From assembly GCA_951802425.1 (NCBI GenBank), contig OX637799.1, positions 2,046,001 to 2,110,000 of the forward strand: a DNA stretch of 64,000 nucleotides, given 5' to 3'. Source of the stretch: Clavaria fumosa (taxonomy: Eukaryota > Basidiomycota > Agaricomycetes > Agaricales > Clavariaceae). Below the pieces are notes generated by a model. That model was given only the letters and a program-made list of their open reading frames with translations. It did not search any database and was not told where the DNA came from. The translations under genes were made by a program, and so were the position numbers. Every line of letters starts with the position of its first letter. The stretch's first letter is position 1. Of the stretch, positions 23,310 through 33,373 are shown one piece after another.

Positions 23310-23630
23310 GAAGCTTTGGTGAGAGAGACAGAGCCAACCCATTAAGGCCTGATGAGAGGGCATCTGCAATGACATTGTTCTTGCCTGAGATCCAAATGAC
23401 ATGCTGTCTGCAATGAGGACATCAACCATGGACATGAGGATGGAATTATGTGAGGGCTTAGCCCTGAGCAAGTGATAGATGTCAAATGTATTGGTGCTAT
23501 CTGTGTGACATAGGATGCATTTGGGAGACCCATGAAAACATGAAAGGTGAACAGCAGAACAGGCAGTGACTGCCTCCCAAAAGAAAATCTGCCCTCCTCC
23601 CATCTTCCCCATGGGAAGATAATATTGGTA
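23310..23630 (-). pseudogene. DIRS-like RNase H fragment, left arm of an inverted duplication
   Basis: On the minus strand this encodes HTDSTNTFDIYHLLRAKPSH and SHNSILMSMVDVLIADSM, the D-S and later blocks of the RNase H domain of DIRS-like elements. It is the mirror copy of 23661-23990; the two arms are near identical by eye with a 30-bp spacer. Confidence 0.7.
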
Positions 23631-23660
23631 ACTAATGTGCTCTCCTGGGAACCTGATTCC

Positions 23661-23990
23661 TACCAATATTATCTTCCCATGGGGGAGATGGGAGGAGAGC
23701 AGATTTTCTTTTGGGAGGTGGTCACCATCTGTTCTGCTGTTCACCTTTCACATTTTCATGGGTCTCCCAAATGCATCCTATGTCACATGGATAGCACCAA
23801 TACATTTGACATCTATCACTTGCTCAGGGCTAAGCCCTCACATAATTCCATCCTCATGTCCATGGTCACTGTCCTCATTGCAGACAGTATCTCCTTGCAT
23901 GTCATTTGGATCTCAGGTGAGAACAATGTCATTGCAGATGCCCTCTCATCAGGCTTAATGGGTTGGCTCTGTCTCCCTCACCAAAGCTTC
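23661..23990 (+). pseudogene. DIRS-like RNase H fragment, right arm of the inverted duplication
   Basis: Plus-strand copy of the same RNase H segment (MDSTNTFDIYHLLRAKPSH, then ISGENNVIADALSSG, the conserved end of RNase H). Differences from the left arm include a 12-bp indel near 23890. Downstream no recombinase follows; the terminal repeat begins at about 24004, so this copy lost its YR gene. Confidence 0.7.
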
Positions 23991-24003
23991 GAATTAAGTG
24001 CCT

Positions 24004-24230
24004 GAACTTGGGCTTGGCAGCCACTTACTAAGTGCTCTTCTACTAGAAGCTAGTGGTGTGTGGTTTGGGCCAGTGGGCTTGGCTGCTATCCAATGTGTGA
24101 TTGAGAACTTGTGTAAACCCAACACAAGTTCAATTGCATGCTGGATAGTGGCCAAGCCCACTGGCCCAAACCATGCACCATTAGCTTCTAGTAGAAGAGT
24201 GCTTAGTAAGTGGCTGCCAAGCCCAAGTTT
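24004..24230. repeat. Back-to-back DIRS inverted terminal repeats (palindrome)
   Basis: Left arm 24004-24114 and right arm 24121-24230 are inverted copies with a 6-nt centre (aaaccc). The right arm plus 24231-24393 matches, in reverse complement, 41110-41385, the upstream end of the minus-strand DIRS copy at 39-41 kb. So the junction joins a 3' terminus (following RNase H) to a 5' terminus (followed by leader sequence). Confidence 0.65.
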
Positions 24231-24398
24231 GGGTGCTTAGCACTCAGCCTGGGCCAGTTGCCCTCCAATAAAACACCTGGCAGGCAAGACATTGGGAGTC
24301 CAGCAACTCTTTCTCACCTGCTAGGTGTGTCCCTCTGTCTCTTGCTCATTGCAAAGGCAGGTAGCTGACTGTTAGGCCACTAGCTGCTCTCTTTCAAG
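24231..24398 (+). mobile_element. DIRS-like 5' leader fragment
   Basis: It is the reverse complement of about 41110-41275 by eye, with shared words such as ggcccagttgccctccaata and the gtagctgactgttaggc block. No coding sequence. It is cut by a solo LTR at 24399. Confidence 0.55.
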
Positions 24399-25098
24399 TG
24401 TCAAGAGTAGGTCAATTCCACCTAAATACAGGTATAAACAACAGCAAGGAGGGGCATAGTGGCAATTCTGATGGTGGGCAGGAATTCCACATGCAGGCCA
24501 TGTCAATGGGAAGGGGTGCAGGTGCAGCAGGAGAGGGTGGGAGACAGTGGGACAACACAAGGGGAGGTTTTGACCCAGAGACTGCATGAGAGGGTGGCTG
24601 CTATGTGACACCCAGTCAAGTACCTAAGGTGGCTCTTGACAGTGATCCTTGCACATAAGTGGGTAATTGAGTTTATGTCATATGCTGTAGTATCTACTAC
24701 AGCTTCAAGGATTATATGGTAAGTAAGTATCTAAAGTGGGATAGTTTCAAAGAAAGTCTGCAAAGAAGAAGTTATAAAACAAATACTAAGAAATTGCCTG
24801 GAAATGTGTTTCAGCCACTGTATCCAAACCCCAAAGTCTAATATCATTGAGGGACCTTCACTAGCTCATCTGGAGACCACCCTGCAAGACCTAAACCAAC
24901 TCCACTCATTTCCCAAGGTTCCCCAACATTGGCTGAACAACAGCAAAGCATGTGGCATTCATCAGAATTATGACCTGCATGTGAAATTATCGATTGTAGG
25001 TTTGGGGTGATTGTCAGGTGGCAGAATTGAGTCAGGAGTGGTTGTCGAGTGTGAGGATGCATCAGGCAGCCTGTAACAGGGTGTGTTTGGTCATGACA
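24399..25098 (-). repeat. Solo LTR, copy A, 700 bp (TSD TCAAG)
   Basis: Bounded by TCAAG at 24394-24398 and 25099-25103. Ends are TGTCAAGAGTAGG and ...TCATGACA, a TG...CA LTR. It is the same family as 25663-26356 and 43505-45504, in the opposite orientation to both. Short frames inside are not genes. Confidence 0.85.
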
Positions 25099-25225
25099 TC
25101 AAGCAACCCTCCTCACTGTGTCCCTTTTTTCTCCCTTCTTGTATATATTGTTTTGTTGACATGTATTTGAGTAAATCTAGTGATAGCACCTCTCAGGCTT
25201 CTGCTGAGTGGCTGCACTGACCCAG

Positions 25226-26545
25226 CTAACACTTGCTGCAATTTAAGCATTTGTGATTGAAGATAATATTGGTAACCAACATGCTCTCCCAGGAACCAGA
25301 TTCCCAAACCAACACCTGATGCATAAGTGTATGCTTCCAGGGTGTCAATGCAATCATGAATGGACTACTCAATCGACTTGAGCAGATAAATGCCCAATGA
25401 GACTTCCACATACTGAATAAACCACAGAAGCTCAATGGCAATCTGAGTGTTGGTTTGTAACATTGCATGTGGTGCAGATTTCCCTGAAGTTTTGGCATAC
25501 ATCAAAGAGAGCACAGGACAAAGGAGAGGATAAACAAGTGCCCAGTTGATGTGCCCTTCAAGGGCCCAGAAGTTGCACAAAGGGAAACATGCTCCTGGTT
25601 GAGTGAAAGGTCTGCACACAGTAATAAGTTTGGCCCACTTATCAGGAGATGTGCAAACAGTCTGTCATGACCCAACACATCCAGTCATCCTTATGGGCTG
25701 CCTGACATATCTGCACACTTGACGACTGCTCCTGACTCAATTCTGCTGTCCAACAATCAGCAATTCTGCATGCGGACCACAATTCTGACAGACTCAGTGT
25801 GCTTTGCTGTTGTTCAGCTGACATTGGGGAACCTTGGGAAATGAGCAGAGTTGGTTTAGGACCTGCAGGGTGGTCTCCAGACAAGCTAGTGAAGGTCCCT
25901 CAATGATGTTAGACTTTGGGGTTTGGATACCGTGGCTGAAACATGTTTCTGGGCAATTTCTTAGTATTTGTCTTGCAATTATTTCTTTGAAGATCTTCTT
26001 TGACACTATTCCATTTTAACTACTTCCTTACTATATAATCTTTGAAGTTGTAGTAGATACTGCAGCATACGACATAAACTCAATTACCTGCTTACATGCA
26101 AGGATTGCTGTTGAGAGCTGCCTTAGGTACTTGACTGGGCATTGCATAGCAGCCACCCTCTTGTGTGGTCTCCAGGTCAAAACAAAACCTCTCCTTGTGT
26201 TGTCCTGCTGTCTCTTACCCTCTCCTGCCATGCCCATGCCCCTTCCCATTGATGCGGCTTGCATGCAGAATTCCTGCCCACCATCAGAATTGCCACTACA
26301 CCCCTCCTCACTGTCGTTTATACCTGTATTTAGGTGGAATTGACCTACTCTTGACACAGTCATTAAATTGGGATTGACATCGAAGCCAATGATCTGCAGG
26401 ACCAGGCCAGAGACCTGTTTCTTTTTGGAATGTGGAATGCCAAGCTCAGCCCAAAGCTGGAGGAGTGTGACTTGGCCTGCTGGCATCCACTTTCCATATC
26501 AGTCATACCATGCAATCTTGTCCACTGCAAGACCAAAACCTGGTG
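25226..26545 (-). pseudogene. DIRS-like reverse transcriptase fragment interrupted by a solo LTR
   Basis: 26357-26545 encodes LLQLWAELGIPHSKKKQVSG and IIGFDVNPNLMTV, the thumb-side end of a DIRS-type RT. After the inserted LTR (25663-26356) the protein resumes at 25662 with FWALEGHINWALVYPLLCPV and LSLMYAKTSGKSAPHAMLQT, the connection to RNase H. It ends with WESGSWESMLVTNI near 25270. No YVDD box is in this piece. Sequence right of 26545 no longer matches. Confidence 0.7.
25663..26356 (+). repeat. Solo LTR, copy B, 694 bp (TSD CAGTC), inside DIRS RT
   Basis: The flanks CAGTC at 25658-25662 and 26357-26361 are identical. Starts TGTCATGACCCAAC and ends CTACTCTTGACA. It interrupts the RT just after the NPNLMTV motif, which dates it as younger than the DIRS copy. 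Confidence 0.88.
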
Positions 26546-27190
26546 AAAATCACCATATGAAACACCCTGAGAAGTGGTGAATAGCCATGGTTTCCTAGGT
26601 GAAAATCACCAGGACTTGTTGATAATCACATCTTTATTGGGTACATGAAACGGGTGATTTTCGCCACTTATATGACCGAATTCACCCGCTGTTCTCTGGG
26701 TGATTATTCCTACAGTACAGGTGTCTTTTAAGCTGATTTCTAATGGTGAATTTCACTATATCATAAGTGCATTTTAAGCTGATCTAATGGGTTAATTTCA
26801 CAATAGTTTTTGGGTCATCTCAACCATAATCTGAGGTGCTTTTCACTATCTTTGTACCAGTCAAAAGCTGGAAAACAGGTGATTATTAGCCATGAAACTG
26901 GGGCTCTGTCAGGCTATTTTCCCCATTTTAGACAGAGTATATTAACCATAAAGCAGGGGTCAATTGCACTGAATACAGGTGGGTAATTTGTGAAATAAAA
27001 TTTGGGTCAATTGCACTGGATACAGGTAGGTAATTTGTGAAATGAAATTTGGGTCAATTGCACTGAGTACAGGTAGGTAATTTGTGAAATGAAATTTGGG
27101 TCATTTACGTTGAATACAGGTAATCTGAGCAATAAACCTAAGGGAGGTCAATGCAGGGCATTTGCCTGAATGATGCTACACGGCAAAAGG
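26546..27190. repeat. Unclassified repeat DNA with palindromic GGTGAAAATCACC words
   Basis: GGTGAAAATCACC occurs near 26541 and 26600 and related GGTGATTTTC forms follow. A 47-bp tandem repeat lies at 26957-27130. No coding frame was seen. Similar GGTGATT words occur near 38950, suggesting a shared repeat family. Confidence 0.4.
26957..27130. repeat. 47-bp tandem repeat, about 3.7 copies
   Basis: Units start at 26957, 27004, 27051 and 27098, each opening gggtcaattgcactg (the last degenerate) and containing acaggtaggtaatttgtgaa. Confidence 0.8.
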
Positions 27191-27206
27191 AAGAGATAAG
27201 GTGAAC

Positions 27207-28380
27207 TCAGAGGGGAGAGTCTGTTGGGTGAGCATTTGCGGGCGCTCGGTTCGAGCGGGGAGTACGGTCAACATGCACGAGAGCTACGATGCTACTTTTG
27301 GTATGGATGTGAACACATTGCCCAACGCATCTGAGAACACGCACCTGTAGACGCGCGGCTGGGCCACCGTTGCTAAATGACCGTGAGCGGCAAACCCCAG
27401 ATGAACAAGAAGTCGGACGAAACACACCTGCCAGCATCAAGTATATCCACCGATCTGACACCGAAAAACATGTTTGCGCCAGCCACCTCGGACTTGACTT
27501 CGACCAGATATGTCGTGTCGCGGTCTAGGCCGCTCCGCCAGAAGAGTACTTCATCCGCGTCGACCCATGTCGAGTGCGGGTCGAGAAGCCGCACCACGTA
27601 GGAAGAACGCGGACGTCTGCGTGAGGGTAAATAAGAGAGACGAGCCCTGCGAACGCTTGCCGCCCGCGGTGGTCATCTCGGGCCTGAGCACCAGCGGTGT
27701 CATCCCATTGTGGACTGTTAGTGAAGAAACACATCGTTCGGATTTCTAGAGTATGCAGGCGCGCAGAGGACAGAAACTTACTGTACATTGGCGGGCCAAG
27801 CTGCCAGGGATTTCCTGGCGGATTGTTATATTGGAAGAACGGGTTGGGCCTAATTGTTCCGTCCATGAGGACAGCGTTCACCGTGCGTTGCACAGGAGAA
27901 ATCCTGGTGGCAAGCTCTGCATGAGCAAAGACATAGAGCAACCTCGGGAAACGAACCCTGGCAGGCCCAGTCCGATTGTGACGATAGCCCCCCGTACGGC
28001 GACCTCCACCGGCTTCACGACGGTTAGCCCAACTTGGTGATCTCCGTACGGAAGACCAGTGATGCTCGCCAACAGACCCCCACCGCTGCCAGGCGCGCGC
28101 TTGTGGCTGTCAACCGTGGCGTCGTATGCGCCAGGGGCTTGGGCTGTGCCAAGGAGGTACACGGCTGTGCCCGTGAAATTGAGCAGCAAGCGGGCACCGG
28201 GCATCATCGTGCGGTGTGAGCTGGAGCCTGCAGCGGTCGGATCGATTTGTTTCGGGATGATGGGGCCCGAGTAGGAGATATTCCAGCCTTGGGAGAGTGG
28301 GCCATCGCGAGTGGGTGAGTATTGGATAGTTGGAGTCTGGTCAGAAAGGGTGACGTTGTATGGTGCTAGTGAGGACGACA
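27207..28380 (-). CDS. Hypothetical Agaricomycete protein, possibly truncated at its C-terminus
   Basis: No function recognised. The start at 28380 gives MSSSLAPYNVTLSDQTPTIQ and YSPTRDGPLSQGWNISYSG. Then come GARLLLNFTGTAVYLLGTAQ and ASITGLPYGDHQVGLTVVKP, a beta-rich extracellular-type pattern common in basidiomycete surface proteins. A later exon gives RTVNAVLMDGTIRPNPFFQY, then WVDADEVLFWRSGLDRDTTY and GANMFFGVRSVDILDAG. A gtgtgt intron near 27420 joins in frame to a tail ending at 27207. Intron borders near 27905-27945 and 27620-27720 are uncertain. Proteins of this style often end in a membrane helix; none is visible, and the repeat region starts 20 bp downstream, so the end may have been replaced. 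Confidence 0.55.
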
Positions 28381-29320
28381 TAAATGAGTAGGGAAAGGAG
28401 GTTTCTCTATAGTAAAAAGGTAAACGAACTGGGCCGGCAACGGGGCCGACGACGAGCTGGCGGCTGAGCACTGAGCCGGACAAAGTACAATATTATGATC
28501 GCTCCACTGCTCCCAGGAGTACGCCAAGATGGGCTCCAAAAATGAAGAGGTTTTCGGTCGATAAAATACGGCACCAGGGACGTGCCTCGACGTACGTACA
28601 GCTGACAGAGCTCACCCGAAGGTCGAATTGAGAAATTTGAGCAAATCCTCCCTGTTCGCATCCCGCTCATGGTCTTCTTTCTTCTTGCGCACCTTGAGCT
28701 TGATCTGTGAGAGTCATCGTCGACTCTCAGTGCTTCAAAATTACGAAGGAAATGTAAGGACATTGACACAGCATGGTAAAAATTGGGTGCTGGGGCGGGC
28801 AATAGGATCTGGTGAGTGTTTTGTCATAGCGAGTAACCGATGGCGTACAATATCAGAGTCCGCCCACGAAGAGCCATGTTCAGCAAGGTCATGAGGAGGA
28901 AGGAGGGCGGGCGGAGAATGTCAATTCCGTCGGCCAACTGCTACAATATCCACCCGCCACAAGAAAACCACTCAACCCAATACAGACAAACCGCTAACTG
29001 CCAATGTCTTGGACGCGGTACATAAATAAAGCCACGTGCGTTCGCGCAACGAGGTGCCACGTGCGGGCGCGCAACGAGGTGACATAAGGAGTGAAGAAAC
29101 AAAGCAACAAAGCGAGAAAGTGAGATGACAAAGCGACGGAAATGAAGCATCAAAGCAAAGCGAGAAAGGGAAGCAATAAAGCGACAAAATAGCGGCGAGG
29201 CAAGAAAGTGAAACAACAAAGTGAGAAAGCGAGAAAGCGTAGGCTAGAATATCAGCTAGGAACAGATCAGTTCCATTTCTTCTTCGGAACACAACAGACA
29301 ACCCCAACACTCACCAGGAG
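28381..29320. other. Intergenic, with GA-rich low complexity
   Basis: 29090-29250 is a purine-rich run of gcgagaaag/aaagcgac words. The frame read through 28381-28483 from the neighbouring gene is probably its leader. No gene is supported. Confidence 0.4.
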
Positions 29321-30001
29321 ATGCCCGCCTTGACGCCAACGGCCCAGCTCCCCCACACGACATTCAATGACGAGCTTCCCCCACTGGTTACTGCCCCATT
29401 GATTAACAACACACGCGAGTCAGCCGGCGCATATCGACGCCTCCGAAGTGTTGTGAGCAAACTGTGTAAAGCAAACACTCTAAGCATGCTTAGTATTTCA
29501 CGAGGTCATGGGAATATACGCACAGAGGGAAGTAAACGATGCGTATAAGCGATACCAGTCTCTTCACATCACCGCACGTTCTGCCGAGCTACGATACCGT
29601 CATGCACTTCGTATGGCCTACCACTATCGGAAGCTGATGGTTGACATAAAACACGACATACGTCGGGCTCATCAGCAGGGGCGCACACTGCAGCAAATAG
29701 CTCGACATGGGATGCTTACCGGAGAGATGTGCCTCCCCGTAGAAGAGGCGTACGTGAATCCAGTATCCTCTGAATGTTCATGAGGCTACATTCTTCGCAA
29801 TACAGGGAACACAATGTGGAGTCATGGAGAGGGCCATTCGCCAACCACTAACTGCGAGCGCTGGTACGAAGTGTAAGTGAGCACTGCCGTGTATGTAATG
29901 CCTGCCCGAAACTCAAATACTGCCAGTGCTCACCACAATCATTGCCCATGTCCCTGCCGCTAGGGTTTGTACAGCGGATATGCGTGTATTGTATGATTGA
30001 A
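29321..30001 (+). CDS. Small multi-exon hypothetical protein
   Basis: Function not recognised. Exon 1 (29321 to about 29463) encodes MPALTPTAQLPHTTFNDELP and GAYRRLRSVVSKL. Joining at about 29528 keeps the frame into EVNDAYKRYQSLHITARSAE and YHYRKLMVDIKHDIRRAHQQ, a basic helical stretch. A third exon (about 29810-29877) and a gtaagt...cag intron may lead to an end near 30001. Sequence here keeps its CpG, unlike the older repeats. It may belong to a mobile element, since transposon DNA starts about 200 bp downstream. Start and exon choice are tentative. Confidence 0.35.
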
Positions 30002-31021
30002 GCGGCCGAAACGGCACAATAATTTATGCGCCTGTTCGAGACTTTCAAGACTAGAGGCGTAACGGCGGTGCAGTGGCGAATGCTAGTAATTTATGCGCCA
30101 GTTCGAGATGTCAGCAGTCGAAAAAGGATGTAAGACAAACCTTCATCGCCTGTCCCCAACATCAGTGTCGTCCGCAAGTCACCTACGCCGATGATGACTT
30201 GCGACGCTTTTCCGCACATCGTCGGGCTAAGCCTTCGGGCGCTCATCATCACCTGTCCCCAACGTTCCCAACGTTCTCAACATCCCCAACATCAGTGCCG
30301 TACGCAGATGATGACAATTTTGGTTTAGGATACTGACGACGCCGCTATTTTGATGCTTTTGCGCAATGCGCCTCATTAATGTTACATTTTCTGTGCTATC
30401 TATTGTATAAAGTACGACGACGGTCAGCGGTTGAGGACTGTGCGATGATGTGGTTGGAAGCAAGAAGAAAAAAACATTACCAAACAAATCCCCCTGCTTG
30501 CTTACGCCCCACGCCTCGGTAACTGCCGAGTGCAGTACATATAAGGAAACGCCAGGTTCGCGTACCCACGCATTCAGATTCCACCTTCCAAGTATCGAGA
30601 GGGCTCACCCGTGTTAACCCCGTGTTAACCCCGTGTTCCCACGCCTGTCACTGCCATCATGCGCCCGCCCACCGTCCTGAACCTTCGTGCTCATCGTCCC
30701 CAACAACGAGCTCAATCATTTGTCAATATCTTGTCAAGAATATATATTTTGATTCGGTTCTTCTTCATACATGCTTTAAATACATGTCTGCTTCATTATA
30801 CAATCCTTCATGGACATTGTCACTGCCCACCGTTGTGACCGCTTGGCATCTGGGAAGGGCATTGGTGCACTGCGCCTGCAGGTGGCTGCGGTAATGATGA
30901 GAATGAGTATGATTATGGGCGGCAGTGGCTATGATAACGGTGGTCCTCTCCCGTGAGTCCATTTTTCATTCAAAACAATTTTTTACTCCAGAGTATATAC
31001 TTTTAAATATTCGTATCCACA

Positions 31022-31420
31022 GATCATGGGTCTAGCCATCCCACATCAACCCTTCTTGCCCTCAGTTCTCTCGATAAGACGTACTCCCTCCACGAATTAT
31101 TTGCCAACAAGCTGATCTTCCGCTCAGTCGCATCCGACAAGCCGTTCACATCCTTAGCTGTGCATCCAGACGGCGCACTCCTCGGGCTCGGCGGCATGCC
31201 ATCATCGACGATCCACCATCTCTCTCGGCGACTCTTTCAAGGCGAACAAGGTGGTGTACGATTCGTGCGCGCAGTTGTTTGGCGTAGGCGGGAACAAGGG
31301 ACAAGCAGGTCAGGTTCCAGGAGGGTGGAGAGATTACTGACTTTGTCTTTTGTTGCGAGAGCGCGAGAAAAATATGGGGTGCGGATGGAGGATTCAGAGA
31401 GCAGCAATGTCTTGAGTCGT
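31022..31420 (+). pseudogene. WD40-repeat gene fragment (Prp19-like), frameshifted
   Basis: One frame gives STLLALSSLDKTYSLHELFA and VASDKPFTSLAVHPDGALLG, then LGGMPSSTIHHL, a WD40 blade resembling those near the C-terminus of the splicing ubiquitin ligase Prp19. After a deletion, another frame gives KVVYDSCAQLFGVGGNKG. A third gives VRFQEGGEITDFVFCCESAR and KIWGADGG. Three frames and missing stretches make it a pseudogene. The Prp19 assignment is from memory of the motif order. Confidence 0.5.
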
Positions 31421-31919
31421 TTTGTTCGGCGGCCTCTCCTGGTTTACAACAGTATCATCAATCCTTGTTTTTGCTTCGTTCATTTTAGCGGTTCATGTAT
31501 GTCAACTGTCTCTGCCTCAGGCGCCTCCAGTACCTCTGGCTCCAAGACTGAAAGCAATGGACAACTTTCGGTCATCTAAAAAATTGCAGCTGAACTGATA
31601 ACAGACACGAACTTCGCGCCGTTCTCCTCATCATTGGCAACAACGACAAGCTTGTTCATGGCTGCTCCCGCCTGCCCTTGCTGCGCTGCTGCCATTCTCA
31701 CTCCTCGCCCTACTGCCACCTCCGTTCCCCGCCCTGCTGCCGCCACTGCCACTCCCTGCCCAGCTGCCACTTGCCCAGCTGCCACCAATGGCCCAAGTCC
31801 CCGCCGTTGGTCAGCGACCACTGTCGGAGGCTTGCGCCATTGTTGCCGCATGCTGTTGCCTCTGCCGCAGCCACCATTGTTGTTATTGCCGTCGCTGGCT
31901 GCTGAAGCCGCTGGCCCCT

Positions 31920-32560
31920 GCAGCAGCAGCAGCTGTCGTCGATCGTCATCGTCGGCCGCTGCTGCCGTCGTCGATCGTCGTCGTTGGCTGCTGGTGCGTC
32001 GTCACCGTCAGCCGCTGCTGCCGTCGTCGATTGTCGTCGTTGGCTGCTGATGCGCCATCGTCGTCGTTAGCTGCTGGTGCGTCGTCATCGTCGGCCGCTG
32101 CTGGTGGGCCGTCGTCATCGTTAGCTGCTGGTGCGTCGTCATCGTCGGCCGCTGCTGCCGTCGTCAGTCGTCGTCGTTGGCTGCTGGTGCGTCGTCGTCG
32201 TTGGCTGCTGGTGCGTCGTCATCGTCGGCCGCTGCTGCCGTCGTCGATCATCGTCGTTGGCTGCTGGTGCGCCGTCGTCGTCGTTAGCTGCTGGTGCGTC
32301 GTCGTCGTCGTTAGCTGCTGGTGCGTCGTCGTCGTCGTTAGCTGCTGGTGCGTCGTCGTCGTCGTCGGCCGCTGCTGCCAGTCTCACCGTCGGCCACTGC
32401 TGCCGTCGTCGGTCGTCATTGGCTGCTGGTGCGTCTCATCGTCGGCCACTGCTGCCGTCGTCGGTTGTCGTCTCCGTGGGCTGCAGGTGCGTCGTCGTCG
32501 TCGTTAGCCGCTGGTGCGTCGTCCTCGTCGGCTGCTGGTGATTGTCAGCTGCTGCAGCCG
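31920..32560. repeat. GTCGTC-rich minisatellite, about 24-bp and longer units
   Basis: Words such as gtcgtcgtcgttagctgctg recur in tandem (for example three times at about 32276-32350), mixed with gtcatcgtcggccgctgctg units. Translated frames are Ser/Ala or Asp/Ala low complexity and are not taken as genes. Confidence 0.75.
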
Positions 32561-33228
32561 TCGCCGGCCCGTGTAGCAGGTATTGTCATTCTGTCGTTGT
32601 TGTCGCCGCACGCTGCTGTTGCTCCCGCTGTCGTTGCCACGAATTGGACTGAAAAATGATAGGTCGAGGGGAGAAGGGATGGGGACGAACCGTTGCTGCC
32701 AGCTGCTGCTGCTACTATGCCTTGCTGTAGGTGAAGTGCAGCGCAAGCACGACTCGGGAGGCGCTCACTGACCTGTGTCATTTCGAGCACCTCGCGCGTG
32801 AAGAGTGGTGGGTGTGACTCAGACCGTCGACGCGAACATGGCGTTTCCAGACTGCACTCGGCAGTTACCGAAGCGTGGGGCGTAAGCAAGCAGGGGGGGT
32901 TGTTTGGTAATGTTTTTTTCTTCTCGCTTCCAACCACATCATCGCGCAATCCTCAACCGCTGACCGTCGTCGGCGTACTTTATACTAGCCAGTTAATAGA
33001 TAGCATAGAAAATGTAACAATAATGAGGCGCATTGCGCAAAAGCATCAAAATAGCGGCGTCGTCAGTATCCTAAACCAAAATTGTCGTCATCTGCGTACG
33101 GCACTGATGTTGGGGATGTTGGGGATGTTGGGGATGTTGGGGACAGGCAATGATGAGCGCCCGAAGGCTTAGCCCGACGATGTGCGGAAAGCGTCGCAAG
33201 TCATCGGGTTCAACTAGCACACTATGGC

Positions 33229-33335
33229 ACTCAAATACACGACTTCACCATGCCTCAAGTTTGTCGCGCTCGACGTCTATGTATGACACTCAATTACACG
33301 ACTTCACCATGCCTCAAGTTTGTCGCGCTCGATGT
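33229..33335. repeat. Subterminal direct repeat of the CACTA element
   Basis: Two near-identical copies of about 48 bp, 59 bp apart. Each begins cactcaa(a/t)tacacgac and contains catgcctcaagtttgtcgcg. Their place at the edge of the transposon fits subterminal transposase-binding repeats. The outer CACTA terminus itself was not resolved. Confidence 0.5.
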
Positions 33336-33373
33336 CCATTTTATCAGCCTATCCAATCTAAACGTCCATCTGG

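Larger units (their letters stand above)
30193..33205. mobile_element. 3-kb segment between 350-bp inverted repeats
   Basis: Left arm 30193-30535 and right arm 32852-33205 are inverted copies, similar throughout with small indels, including a variable 9-bp ttggggatg array. Between them lie a broken WD40-protein fragment and a GTC-rich minisatellite, and no transposase. Short direct words taatttatgcgcc at about 30020 and 30088 lie just outside the left arm. TSDs were not identified. It abuts the CACTA region on its right. Confidence 0.65.

Noticed and set aside
22204..26545. The possibility of an autonomous Crypton, suggested by the tyrosine recombinase
   Set aside because: The recombinase lies next to RNase H and RT pieces on the same strand and inverted termini are present, which fits a DIRS-like retroelement better.
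31576..32659. Ser/Ala-rich and Asp/Ala-rich frames of up to 239 residues
   Set aside because: They arise from the GTC minisatellite, which stays open in several frames because of its unit composition.
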